Shown here: positions 1 to 11,669 of the stretch, piece after piece
How positions within the stretch are numbered: the stretch's first letter is position 1
Layout: every line of letters starts with the position of its first letter
Source: Saxidomus purpurata
Lineage: Eukaryota > Mollusca > Bivalvia > Venerida > Veneridae
NCBI GenBank assembly: GCA_022818135.1
Contig: JAFMSR010000003.1
Coordinates: forward strand, 12,206,861 to 12,270,860
DNA length: 64,000 nucleotides
Direction: 5' to 3'
Program-made: the position numbers and the translations under genes
The notes under the pieces: model-generated
What the model saw: the letters and a program-made list of their open reading frames with translations, nothing else
Database searches by the model: none
What the model was told of the DNA's origin: nothing

Positions 1-227
1 AAAAACTTGATTTCTTTTTTCATTTAATTATATAAAGTGACTTCAGAATGCCAAGCACTCGGCAGAAATCATTCCAGTCAACAAATAAACAATTTGGCAA
101 ATTAAATTCTGCTTTAATATATGCCAAAGATTTTTCACATGTTATACATTTTGGGTAAAACTAATCCCACGCAAGGTTGTCTTTTAAACTATATCTCCCT
201 TTTCTTACTTCACTAGAAAAGTCTAAC

Positions 228-233
228 TTTATT
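228..233 (-). terminator. Candidate poly(A) signal of uS9m
   Basis: AATAAA on the minus strand, about 40 nt after the uS9m stop codon, which is a suitable distance for a short 3' UTR. Positions 1-227 hold no gene that I can see. Confidence 0.6.
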
Positions 234-272
234 AATATGGAAGTCAGCCGACGACATACTAAACAGGATGAA

Positions 273-285
273 TCATCTTCTCTTC
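273..285 (-). CDS. MRPS9: uS9m terminal micro-exon (13 coding nt)
   Basis: After acceptor TTGCAG the exon supplies one base to finish the Trp codon opened by exon 13, then AAG AGA AGA TGA, giving W-K-R-R-stop. This matches the conserved KFTWKKR C-terminus of mitochondrial uS9. The coding part is only 13 nt, followed by 3' UTR. Confidence 0.88.
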
Positions 286-3200
286 CTGCAATTGAGAAAA
301 AAAAGAAAACAATGAACTGAACCTTGTCTTAAAACAGTAATGTAATTCCTTCTGCAGCTGCAATCTTATGCGTGCAAGATACATGTATAGAAATGGCGGC
401 TTTTAGAGGTAGATTGCTCCTTTATCCAAGTTGTAGCATTTACAGTTTATTACCAGATTAAGTACAGTTCAACCTCCCTGAACAACACCTCCCTAGAGCA
501 CCACCGCCCATAAACAGACACATATTTTCTTTCCCGCTGTTTCAATTATGTAATGAATCGACCCCTATAGAACAACACCTCTCTTCAACAAACATTTCTG
601 TGTTCCCAAAAGTGTTCGCTTCCAAGAGGTTGCACTGTATTAGCAACCAAACTGCATATTTTTCGATAAAAATCTAGCCGACTTCCAGCATTCCTCCTCA
701 TTCAGATACAGTCTAACCTGTGTTAACAGCCACCTGTACAGAGCAAACAAACCACAAAGTTTGATAGGCATGCTTTGACTCCTTAGTTTCACCTTATAGT
801 TAGGGAGATTTTGCATGACAAAGTGTCTGGGTTTTTTAATCTCTGCAATTACTAACTTTTTTTTAATCTTTAATCTCTGCAATTACTTAATAACCATGAT
901 AATGAAGTACAGCTTAGGGTACATAGAATGATCTATTACTTCTTTGGGCTCAGTACCTCGTTTTTGAGAGTCAAACTTGGCTCTTTTCACCCTACAGGCA
1001 AGGGGGAAAAATGCAATAAAACTTTAATCTGCTATAAAAGTGTTAACAGCTTACCATGTAAATTTCTTCCTAGCTTTCTCTTGTCCTGGCTTTTTCCTTT
1101 CTCTCACCCTGGGGTCTCTGGTCAGGTATCCAGCTGAAAGACGTGATAAATTGTTTCAATTATATTTTTTTCCTCCCCCAAAGGTGGGCATATTACAATC
1201 ACACCATCCGTGTGTTCACCCTTCCATTTTTTTTGTCTGGGCTGTAACTTTGTCATGTATTGAGGGATTTTAAAATAACTTTCCACAAATGTTTAGCACA
1301 TCAAGTCCATGTGTCGCTTGCAAGACCCACGTCTCTACCTCAAAGGTCAAGGTCACAGAGTTTAATGGTCACATAATCCTGTATACATGGTAACTTCGGA
1401 ATGCATGGAAGGATTTTAAAACCATATGGCACAACTTGTTGTGAACATAGAGATGATATGTTGTGCGCTTGTCCCGCATCCTTATCTTGAAGGTCAAGGT
1501 CACACTAACACGTCAGATGATTAAGAATCCTGTATTATATGCACATGTTCATGTCTGGTTTGGTTATGCATTAAATAATTTTAAAATGAACTGGAACAAA
1601 TGTTCAGCAAAAAAAAAAGTGTGGTTACTTATGAAGGAGAAATATGAAATAAAAATTACAGGTCACCAGCCTTCATCTTGAATTATCTGCCCTTAAAAAT
1701 CTGAAAACAGAACATGATGTGTTCAAGGGCAGAAACTTGAAAATCAAGGCCAATATACTGTACTGTATCTAACTGCAACAAAATTATTTTTCTTACCTAT
1801 TCTAAGTTGCTCTCTCATATCATCGGGAATAAATGGCCGTAGTGCTTTGGCAATGGCCAACCTAATTGCCCCTGCCTCCGCTGTCGGACCTTTAACGGTG
1901 CCTGAACTCACAACTCGAGCGTCAATGTCAAACTTGTCCATCATGCCACACAACTGTAGCGGCGCCAGTACAGCCTGCCTGAAATATCATTGCAGGGAAC
2001 ATAATTAGCTTTGCCGTAGAAAATCCAGCATTTTTTCAAGATTATAAGGGAAAGAACTGTCATCATTCTGAAAATCTAGATACAAGTGCTATAATGTTAC
2101 ATCAGTCGTCTGCCTTGGTTACAATCAGTCGCACTGGATCATATGAGTCTCGTTATGTGAGGAAGTTGGCAGTTGCATATAGAGGATAGGGATCTACAAC
2201 TGGTTCCTCACAGGAACAATGGTTAGGTAAACTATGACCTAAATACAGTTGAAATAGGGTGTTAAACCCATACAACAATATAATAATTTATACCGTTTGC
2301 AACCTTACAGTTTCCACAAGACGGGGTTAAAAGTCAATAATTTATCCAAGTGTTGTATCTGCCTTTCTTACATTAACAGAAGATAAAAAAGAATGAAAAT
2401 AATTCTGATTGAAAAAAAATTACTGTTCTATCTTTAATTTAAAAAGCATCACTTGACCAATCAAAATGGAGCCACCTTGGCGCAGGGGAAGCCTCAGTAT
2501 CAGAGGGTCCCTTCTCACTTCTACTGAGGGCAAGTCTATTACTTTGAATAGGGGTGTTTTTCAGAATTGTGAACGTGAAGACTAAGAACTTTTATAAATC
2601 CTGGACCCCGTTTTTCGAAACTTTGACTAACTGTTAGCTAACTACTGAATCAGATGAACTTTTGATTGAAAAAATAATTCTGTAAGGACGACAACAGCGA
2701 AATATTTTGATTTTGTCTCTCAAGTTCAAAAATTTATTTTAAAAATTATTTCAAACTGTAGAAATGTTACATTTAAAGTTTCGAACAACTGGGTCCAGGT
2801 CTGAAGAAATTTTATTTGTCGTCTGCCTCATAGAGTAGCTGCTTGAGAAAGTATATATTTTAGTACACACTAGGCAACCTCCCACGTGGTCAAGTGGTTT
2901 CAGTCCCTGACTTGAGATTACTGTAACCTCTCAGATTGGCAGCCACTGGTTTTCGCCCTGCTACCGACCATGTCTCTGTGAGAAAGTTGGCAGTTTCTTA
3001 CAGAGGATAGGAGTCTAAAACTGGTTCTAACCAGGAACAACTGTAAGGTAAAGTGACCGCCTATTAAAAATACTAAGGTTGGAACAGGCGTTAAACAACA
3101 AGAACACACTAGGCACGAAGGGGATTAAGATAAAACTCCTATACATATATCTACCTATGCAAGATCTGAATGAAATATGTTAGGTCCTTCCCATTGATGG

Positions 3201-6200
3201 TAATGTTTCCATGACCGTGGCTTGTAAGTCTCACAGTTGCTCTGGCAAGTTTCCTTTTTCCTAAAATAGAAATAGATTAACAATTAAACTTGCCTTTTTG
3301 CTAAACATAGAAACTGGTAAACAATTAACAGCCAAACTGAAATTTTCAATTCAGAATAACCCAAGAGCTCTTTCAAGCTTGATTTTATCTCTTTACCTGG
3401 ATGTAAGACAGAAACTAATCTAAAATGTAAGTCTTATTTCCTTAACTCTTATACATGCATGTTGATACAAATGCACCCTGCAGATAAAAAAAGAAAAGGG
3501 GCTAGCATTATGCTGTAACACCTCTTTAACCCTGTTTGATCACGACGGTGATTTCTGTGAAAGAATCCAAACTTCACTTTGGGAATGATCGGCACATTTT
3601 GATTAATAATAAATTAATAATACATTGTAACTTGGTTCTAGGCTCTCCTGTTTTAAGAAGCTGCATATTTCTGGAGAGTTACAGCTATACATACCTACAC
3701 CAATCGCATATTCCCTTCCCTGCGCATCTTGTCTAGGCTGTAAATAATCACAAATAAAAAATCAAACGTCTTTAATACATGTATTATAATCACAATTACT
3801 ATACTGATTTTAAACCAAAGTGTGCAGTACATGTAACAACACACTTTAGTACAGTCAATTTGGCTTTTTCTGCAACTCAACTATTCCTGTGCTCAGTAAG
3901 GTGCACATTTTGTGTCACAATCTGATGTCATGCAATAACCTCGCTGCTCTTTTTTCTGAAATATATAGTCTATATCCCTCTTTTTTCCAGATATCTATAG
4001 TCTATTTCTGAAATCATATATTAAATGTATGCATAATTATATGTAATAATGTAAGATTCAACAACCAATGACTGGAAGAAACCTCTTACTGATTTAAGGG
4101 TCACGGGTTCGAGAGAGGTCAATTCCTTATATAATAATTCAACAGGAAAGAAAATGTGGGTCTTTTTAGGGAGCTTAACGCTACTGTGAGGTGTCCTCGG
4201 GGCAGTTGGACTGTGTAGTATCTCTCTTCAATGCTATAAAAACAATGCATTAATTTTTTTCCAAAACAGCAGCTTTTTAAAACAGGGATATCTACATTGT
4301 TATAGATTTAAAGAGTATTTAGTGCAAGACCAATTTCAGCCTCGTCCATCGGGCTCACCTCTGACAAATAGCTCGACATACGTGAGTATTCTATTGCACA
4401 ACGTTGAAGTGCTCACCACTGCACCATGGACGCTGCCCAAAGGTTTAACCTATGAAAGCTGAAATTGTGGAAATCTCCGTACCAATATTAAAATGTTAGT
4501 TAATAAATAAATACACTAAAGTACCGCACAAGTATATGTCAAAAAAAGTAAACTGTAAGTACTTCACCTGTGAATAAAAAAAAGATAAACTTTAAGTACC
4601 TGTTCCACTTTAGCTGCTTCTGACAAAGCAACGATTCGTCTCTGAAACTTTTCAAACAGATTTTTCTGTGTGTGCGCCAGTGGATGATTGTAAATTCTTT
4701 GTATCAAAATCAGGAAGTTTTTGTACTGAAAACAGACAAAATGAGAACAAATCAAAATGGTTTACACATTTCTAATATGCCTCAAATATCTTTACTCAGT
4801 TAAAAACATGAGAGTGTATAACACAATTTTAACTTTACACGGACACAGAACTCGATATGTGTAGAAATATTTTAATATTACATCATGAAAATAGAAGCAT
4901 ATAAATATTTCTATCCACACAGTAGTATCTGAGTGTTTTGTTGGGTTATTATTATTTTTTTTGTAATTTCCTATCATAACATAACTTTTGCCGTCAGTTC
5001 CATGGATACTTTGGTTACGTTGACAATTGAGTGATCTCCCTTGAAGTGAATAAGATGTCATGTACACTGTTGATGTTGTTGTGTTCCTTAAACTACTCTG
5101 AAAATACTATTTTGTGATGACAGCTCACACTATTTCAGAATAAGACAACAGGCATAGTGATAATCTTCATTGAAAACTTGCGTCATTTATTTATGAAATA
5201 ATATCCGTTCCTGCACTGTTCATCATATAATAAACAATGATTTGGAGTTCTGAAGCACAGTAATAAATAATTTATAACTGCCCATCATGACGACAAAGAG
5301 TTGTTTATTAGACAATAACAACGCTGAAAAGGATGTTATTTCGATTCTAACAAACACAAATTCTACAAAAAGTGAATAATGCTAAGCGTTATTTTCTAAG
5401 CGGATATTTATTTATTTTTGTACGGCACAATATGACGTCATAATGACGGCGTACTGTTTCCCGCGTTGTTTATGGTATAATAAAACATAATTGTTCTACT
5501 CTTTGTATATAGAGGCATAATCGTGAGCCATGTTAGAATGAAACTAACGTCATTTATTGAAACTTACGTCATTTATTGAAACTTACGTCATTTTCAGAGG
5601 TCTTTTCATTGGGAAACATCTCTGAGAATTTGTTATATGGAATCCATTCAAAACTAGCTTCAGCTCTGCAAAATACAATTTTAGGTATTTGTTAATTGTT
5701 CCAATAAGCATACAGGTGCAATGGCAAACATATATGTCTCAACTGGTTCAACATTAGAAGACATTATATAGGTCATATCTGTACTTATGGAGAAACTTAC
5801 CATTATTTGTACCCAGAACATTCCTAACCTTTCTTTTTAAATCAAGGTGAGCTATACATTACTATATAAATTCTGATATATATCATACATCATAACAGCC
5901 TTTGACTTACTGCAACTCCTTGTGAAATTTACTGGCCTATGATGTCATCTAAAAACAACCAATTATGAACAGTAAAGGGAAAAGTCTACATTATCAGACT
6001 AAATCCCTTTATTAAATGTAAGTGTGGCTACAGTAAATTGGGTAATTTTGGTGTGATGAAAATTTCGAGTTTTGTGAAAAGACAGACTAATTTGCTACTT
6101 TACAATCCGGTAAAAACCAAATTCTCTATTATGAAAATAGTAAATATATGTGAAATTAATCTTTTGTGAGATTTTCAAGTGGGAAATTAGCGAAAATAGC

Positions 6201-9200
6201 GGAATTAAATTGTTCCAAATATTACCTAATTTACAGTATACATGTATATAGGTTAAATCCTTACCCTGCTGGGAGTAAATGACTGCGACCAGTGCAGATC
6301 ATGATCAACCAGCACATACCAGCACAGGCGTTTGCAAGATGAACAATCTCACCACATGTATGTCTACTAAACATCTGAAGAACACAGATCAAATACTTAC
6401 TCTAGCTCTTCTGCTTTTTTATCCACCGTGGACATTTTCTTCAATCTTTCATGCTTCTGTGCCAAATCCTGTAAAAACATATCAACTTACTTTCAGAAGG
6501 TTTTAAAGGGGGATAACTCACTCATCTGTTTGTAGGATTCCAGTGGTAACAAGTCAGACTAGCTATCCAGGGATCACAGGTTCGGTCCCAAGCTATTCCA
6601 CCAACATAACTAATGGACGTACGAGACTTTAACCAAGTCTCATGTGTGGTGCTTTACCCAAGGCATGTTAAAGAACCATGGGTGTCTCTGGAACTGGGTC
6701 ATCTGTGTCTTGCACTAAACCCCATACTCTAAAATAACTTGCTGCTTTTAGTGACGTTGGTCACATGAAATATAGGGCACCAACAATAAAACTCAAAATA
6801 TGACAATCTGTTTGTTCGATTACACAACAAGCACATCTTTCAATTTTTCTGCAGTACTGTAAACTGGCTAATATATGCGCGATGATTTATTTTTGCTATT
6901 TTTCGCAAATTTCCCACTTTTGCTTATTTTAAAAATCTTGTGAAAGATTCATTTCACTTCAATATACTATTAGAAAATTATCCTTTTGCGAATATAAAAA
7001 CAGAAAATTATCCTTTTGCAAATAGAAAATTATCCTTTAGCGTGTATATAAAATAGAAAATTATCCTTTTGCGAATAAAAAATTTGCAAATAAGTCTGTG
7101 TGCACACAAATCGCAAAATTTTCATCGCGCAAACATTGTCCAATTTGCAGTATTTTTCTTTCGTATGTACTCACATGCATAAGTTGATAGTACTCAGGCT
7201 TCATAGTATAAAACAAGAAATGGCTTGGTCTTCCCTCAAGGTCAAACTCTTGTCCTGAAATAAATCCAAAGTTTTGCATCCAGCAAGAAATAAAATCATC
7301 ACTGAAAACATGCTCTTAAACAGAAAATGCTGTAACTAAACTGCATATGCCATTTCTCTTTTAATCTAATGGTTTAGTCTTTCACTGTTTGAGTGAGAGG
7401 TCCAAGGTTTGAATCCAAACAAGCTATTCGCGATCTGGCAAGAAAATATTACCTTTTTGTAAACTGCAGTTCTGGTAATATGCTGAAAAACTTTCTGCTC
7501 CATACAAAAGTGCTACCGATTCAGCTTATTTTAAACTACGGAAAAATCATGTTGGTCACATGCTACGTACCTTTTACATGCGGAATAAAGAAAGACGGCG
7601 GCTGAAAAAGAAGACACAATTTCTTTTTACTCTAAAACAGTGCTAATACAACATAAAATACTGTGCTATTTTTACAATACTAATATGTTTTAAATTGGTC
7701 GCCCAAAGGATTGGGGGCAACCAAAATTTGGTCATCTGCAATATTTGTCTCCAATAGACTATCGAACCTTCTGATAGAATAATGATAGAGCCCTGTTCCA
7801 TATACGCTTCAGCAGAACTGACATATGACTTTCTTTTATATTTGTGTCATTTCTTCTCAAAACAAGTGAGGTCAGAAATCATTCCTTTCATCTTGCAATT
7901 TCCTTTTAAAAATCTCAAACTTTATTTATACTAAATTGTGTACTCTGTGTACAATTGGGGGTAAAACAAATATGATTTGGTAAACTGCAAAATTTGTACT
8001 TTATATATTAAACATGGATAAAAAAAGCAACATGATACCTCCATTAGGGGTCTGGCTTGCTTGTTGTGAAGGCCGGATGGTAGAAGATAGGCAATTGCTT
8101 CCTGTAAAATATGATATCAATTTGTTTGCAATATTCATTATAACAAGGGGCCCATGATGGCCCTATTGTTCTCAAGTCGAAATCTTCATGCAAATCATCC
8201 ATACAGTTCAAATTTCATTGCTATAGCTTCAAAAACAAGAAAGTAGGTCATGGTTAAATGGTCCAAATTTGACTGATGTAGCTTCAAAAACAGAAAGTAG
8301 ATCAAGGTCAGCCAAGGTCAAAGTAAAAATCTGCATGGAAAACTATCCATATAGTTCAAATTCATTGCTGTAGCTTAAAAAAGAAGAAAGTATGTCAGTA
8401 GGTCAATATATATGTAAAGCTAATTAAAATAGAAAATTAATTGTACCCTGATTTTGTCTGGAGTAAGTTCCTCCTCATCCAAACCCATTATGTTTGCAAG
8501 ATGTCTTCGACCAAGATCATATTCTACAACATGTTTCTCCATTACAGCATCTATAAAAAGACATCAACATATTTCATTATCATATTTATAAACTACAAAC
8601 ATGTCCATGTGCTTCTGTCAAGTTTGATGTAAATCCCAGAAGAGGTTTATGACCATGAGAAGCATGGACAAGGTAAAGGCAAACAGACAAAGATAATTTT
8701 ACATCAGGACTTTTTATACCCATATAGCACATGTTTCCCCATATTAAAAGTACATGCTTTTCTCTTTTTTTAGGGGGAAATGTTTCATTGTGCATTATAC
8801 CACTATCAGCATGCTTGACTTACTTGATTTTTTCAAAATATTCTTAAAGGTTTAACAACTGTTTTACAATTATTTCAGTCACTTACTCAATACTAAAGTT
8901 TAGTAGACAGTTTACCTAACAATTGTTCCTGAGTGGGAAGTATCAGTACTACACTCAAAACTCTCTAATTAAAAAATGCCAACTTTCTTCCATAAAGAGT
9001 AATGTCACAAGCAGGGCTAAAACCTATGAACGTGACCCCCAATTACAGAGAAGCCTTCTGCTTTCAGTCCGGCGACCTTAACCACGTAGACGGAAGAGGC
9101 CAGTTACCTGCTTTTTGCCTTCTTTCAAGGTAAAGTCTCATTGCTCTAGAAATCATGTCCTCCTTTGAAATACTCTTGAGTGTCTGCGGTGGACCAATAA

Positions 9201-10780
9201 GATTTTCCGGCTTCGGTCTGTCATTGTTTTGTTTATGGACAATACTACAGTGAATGCAAAGCTGAAAGAAACAACAAATAGTAAATGCATGAAGCTCAAT
9301 AAACAATAATGTTAATACATCGAAAAATTGGTCTGCAATTTACTGTATTACAGTTAATTTGGTAATTTTCACAAAACAAAAATTTTGCCATTTGAAATGA
9401 GACAGAAAAGAGAATTCTCTATCATAGAAGTATGCCTATTAATTAAAGTAAAACTTTTGAATAGCTAATAAAATTGACTTAAGGGAGAAAAAATGACAGC
9501 AGATAATTGTCAACCATTACTTTAGACTGATTATAATAATCATACTGAAATAGCATTTTTAATAATTTCATGAAACTATTCTAATTTATTTATTGTACTT
9601 TTCAATTGTGAAACAAGTTTGCGCATCTTATATTAAATGCTAATGAGATTCACTCCAGATGGAGTCAACTTTATACAGAGGGGATTACTGTGTCTTCCCT
9701 TATAGTTTATAGTTTATACTAATTTATTTTAGCTCAATTGTGAAGAAAGCTTTGAGCTTATCAAGTCACTCGCGAGTCCGCTTCCTGGAAAAACCAGTAC
9801 TGGTGTCATAAGAGGAGGAACAGTCATGACCTTGGTGGGGCTCGAACCCGCAACCTCCGGGATGAGCTGCAGACACCTAAACCTCTACACCACCGCTCCC
9901 CCTCATGACACTACCTCTACATGGCACCTGTAGGGATTGAGTCTCAGACCTTCTGGTACTGAGGCAAACACACCACCACTTTGCCATACAAAAAAAAAAC
10001 TATCAACACTTTATCAGATAAACATTAGCTCTGTTTAGCTATTGATGGTCACAATTAATAACAAAAGAAATTGGTATATTTCAAAGCCAGAAAATAGATT
10101 AAAAGCCATGGCAGCTCCATTAACTTATTTGGTAATTTCAGATGTAGTTAAAAGCTTTTTATTTCAGTTAAAATCAATTTAAGCTTAAGTCAACCGCCGA
10201 GACTGGCAGAATTTAATGTATAATTACCACAATGGCTTCAACCACATGGACTCGGCACAGTGAGCCTTTGAGGTGATAGTTTAGAACAGCTTGCAAAAAT
10301 AAAAAGTACCATATGTGTATATATATCATGTGGAGTTTCTATATATATATTTACATATATCATGTGCTGTGTCTATGCTGTATATATACATAGATGGTTC
10401 TTTATATATTTAGTTTTGCTAGCCTATCACCCTATTTTGTGCAGTACCTGTTGCTTCAACAAGAAGCAAGTAATTTTTAAAACAAATTACCAAAAGCGAG
10501 CACAATTTACCATTTTTACTAACTTTACTTTGAGAAGTTGTCAATACTGGTGTCAGCCTACGTGGCAGTTAGCTTAAAAATAATACTATCCAAATTTTAC
10601 GTGTCCGAAAAATATTCAAAGTACACATATTAAATTGCAATTGATTCTAAGAATATTTGGTTGTTCTCAGCAAAAAGGCAATATATGTGCAAGTCTCACC
10701 CTGTTTATGACGTTTAAATCACTGTTCCTAATTTGAACAAAGTTAAATTGCCTAAAATGCTTAAGGAGTGTGAAGGACAT
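273..10780 (-). CDS. MRPS9: Mitochondrial ribosomal protein uS9m (MRPS9), 14 coding exons, complete
   Basis: Component of the mitochondrial 28S ribosomal subunit; in the uS9 family the basic C-terminal tail reaches toward the P-site tRNA. Exons on the minus strand, 5' to 3': 10780-10700, 9261-9108, 8550-8447, 8101-8039, 7601-7571, 7254-7175, 6468-6401, 5665-5587, 4725-4600, 3737-3695, 3260-3155, 1978-1797, 1133-1055, 285-273. All junctions are GT..AG and all phases agree, giving 1209 nt and 402 aa, close to the human length. Residues 1-27 ([19 protein letters not shown]...) look like a mitochondrial presequence: basic, hydrophobic, hardly any acid. Middle exons carry metazoan MRPS9-like blocks ([24 protein letters not shown]). 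The uS9 fold starts near residue 275 with [13 protein letters not shown] and continues with [10 protein letters not shown] and [17 protein letters not shown]; the end is [17 protein letters not shown] then KRR. The start ATG has A at -3. The two smallest exons (31 and 13 nt) are easily missed by gene finders. Confidence 0.95.
463..639. mobile_element. MITE with TACAGT termini (intron 13 of uS9m)
   Basis: The ends are inverted: TACAGTTCAACCTC on the left and the complement of TACAGTGCAACCTC on the right. The outermost TA on each side looks like a TA target-site duplication. Length about 177 bp, no coding capacity. Same terminal type as the elements at 44544 and 55691, suggesting a Tc1/mariner or pogo-like source. 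Confidence 0.6.
1170..1740. repeat. Dispersed repeat with GGTCAAGGTCACA motifs
   Basis: Fills most of intron 12 of uS9m. It holds two copies of a segment with the motif AAGGTCAAGGTCACA (near 1345 and 1490), each preceded by a similar stretch ending in GGATTTTAAAA-like sequence. Repeats with this motif are common in mollusc genomes. No coding capacity. Class not determined. Confidence 0.4.
1797..1978 (-). CDS. MRPS9: uS9m exon 12: core of the uS9 domain
   Basis: Encodes [19 protein letters not shown] followed by the diagnostic uS9 segment [21 protein letters not shown] and [14 protein letters not shown]. This is the most conserved part of the family and is what identifies the gene. The acceptor reads ATTTCAG and the donor is G|GTAAGA. 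The exon enters after two bases of an Arg codon and leaves in phase 1 into exon 13 ([17 protein letters not shown]...). Confidence 0.96.
2145..2270 (+). mobile_element. SINE family B, 5'-truncated
   Basis: Carries the family B body (gtgaggaagttggcagtt, then a CTGGTTCCTCACAGGAACAA hairpin-like segment) and the end AAATAGGGTGTTAAACCC. The tRNA-like head is missing. Compare the full copy at 2885-3105. Confidence 0.6.
2885..3105 (+). mobile_element. SINE family B, near full length
   Basis: The tRNA-like head (CACGTGGTCAAGTGG, A-box like) is followed by a degenerate B box, then the conserved body CTCTGTGAGAAAGTTGGCAG, the segment CTGGTTCTAACCAGGAACAA, and the end GGAACAGGCGTTAAAC. At least seven related copies lie in the window. 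Inserted in intron 11 of uS9m. Confidence 0.7.
5547..5597 (-). repeat. 19-bp tandem duplication of the exon 8 splice donor of uS9m
   Basis: On the minus strand the exon end plus donor (ATGAC|GTAAGTTTC) is repeated downstream: the 19-nt unit GTAAGTTTCAATAAATGAC recurs, giving two identical donor contexts and a third degenerate one (GTTAGT). Using the second donor would add 19 nt and shift the frame. Confidence 0.8.
6535..6745 (+). mobile_element. tRNA-derived SINE (a third type)
   Basis: A tRNA-like head with B box GGTTCGGTCCC near 6573 is followed by a body (GTGGTGCTTTACCCAAGGCA, GGGTGTCTCTGGAACTGGG) unlike families A and B. It lies in intron 6 of uS9m. Confidence 0.5.
8150..8405. repeat. 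Dispersed repeat with GGCCCATGATGGCCC start
   Basis: Begins with GGGGCCCATGATGGCCCTATTGT, the complement type of the GGGCCATCATGGCCCTCTT ends seen at 39350 and 44980. It contains two or three internal repeats of a TTCAAATTTCATTGCTATAGCTTC-like segment. Intron 3 of uS9m. No coding capacity. Confidence 0.45.
8895..9098 (-). mobile_element. SINE family B next to the uS9m exon 2 donor
   Basis: Reverse-oriented family B copy: the tRNA-like head (TACGTGGTTAAGGTCGCCGG) starts roughly 10 nt inside intron 2 from the donor at 9107/9108, and the conserved end lies near 8900. The donor itself (G|GTAACT) is intact. Confidence 0.7.
9590..9700 (-). mobile_element. SINE family A tail fragment
   Basis: Reverse copy of the family A 3' end: AATTTATTTATTGTACTTT, AATTGTGAAACAAGTTTG, and ACTCCAGATGGAGTCAAC. 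Head missing. Confidence 0.55.
9711..9906 (-). mobile_element. tRNA-derived SINE, family A variant
   Basis: On the minus strand it has a tRNA-like head GCGGTGGTGTAGAGGTTTAG, B box GGTTCGAGCCC, and a body ending in AAATAAATTAGTATAAACT. It closely matches the plus-strand copy at 62608-62790. The head is degenerate as a tRNA, so this is not a functional tRNA gene. Confidence 0.7.
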
Positions 10781-11474
10781 GTTGATGTTATTGTTGTTGT
10801 TACACTCCAGACAGCGGTTACTTCCCTTCACAGTGTTTCAGAGTACAAAATGCATTGGTCGGTTACTGCTTCCTGTGCTAACCGAATATACTTTCTTTTG
10901 TCACCAGTTCCCGTACTTCAAGTGGATATTGCAAGTTTAAAAGCTAGTGTAATAATTGAGGCACAACCGGTACATCGGAACCCAGGACCTTCCACAGTCA
11001 TCGAGCCACAGAAACCACACGGTCAATAAGGAGGCAAGTTCGTACTGCATGGGTATATCATAAATAAACATGGAACGCATTTATTTTCTACTATGGCGTA
11101 AACAAATCAAAACGTTACATATTGGATACATCCAGATAAATCGCACTATGCCGCACACCTGCATGAATAATAAATGAAACAACTTCATATACATCACCCA
11201 GGGTGCGTTCGAGTAATAACGGACGTTTCACGTACCCCTTGTCATTTCACCCCTAGTATTTTCACCTCCAAAATCTTAGATGATTCAGGCTTCATATTAA
11301 CTGAAAATGGTGCTTGCTTTTTAAAAGAGTAGATGGAGGGCTTCTGTGGCCTTTACCTATGGCTTTGACGAATGGACTCGTTCGTTCGAATCATGCATCT
11401 GCTGTACACATTAAATTTGTTGGATTCCAGTCCCAAACTCTTTTCCGCTACAAGGTATACATACAACTCTGAAA

Positions 11475-11669
11475 TGGGCCTCGATAGTTCAGTGGTTAAA
11501 TTAGGGCGTTCGCCTCCTGGTTCGAATCCCAGCCCAAGCACGAGGTGTGTCCTTGGGCAAAGACACTGATTCCATACGTGCACAGTTTACAGTCCACCCA
11601 GCTGTAAATGGGAAACAATGATGAAAAACTCGCTGCCTCTAGCTGAACTAAAATAAATCCGTATAAACT
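11475..11669 (+). mobile_element. tRNA-derived SINE family A
   Basis: Head CTCGATAGTTCAGTGGTTAA with B box GGTTCGAATCC, then the central motif GTCCTTGGGCAAAGACACT and an end like AAAATAAATCCGTATAAAC, as in other family A copies. Confidence 0.7.

Noticed and set aside
9830..9900. Possible tRNA gene on the minus strand
   Set aside because: B box is good but the acceptor stem does not pair properly and the sequence continues into a SINE body; same for heads at 43671, 50340 and 62610.
10228..10293. Exon-like stretch in uS9m intron 1 on the minus strand, encoding [13 protein letters not shown]
   Set aside because: Its phase fits neither exon 1 nor exon 2, while exon 1 joins exon 2 directly in phase 0.
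10733..11029. 98-codon frame on the plus strand
   Set aside because: Antisense to uS9m exon 1 and its leader; no recognisable domain.
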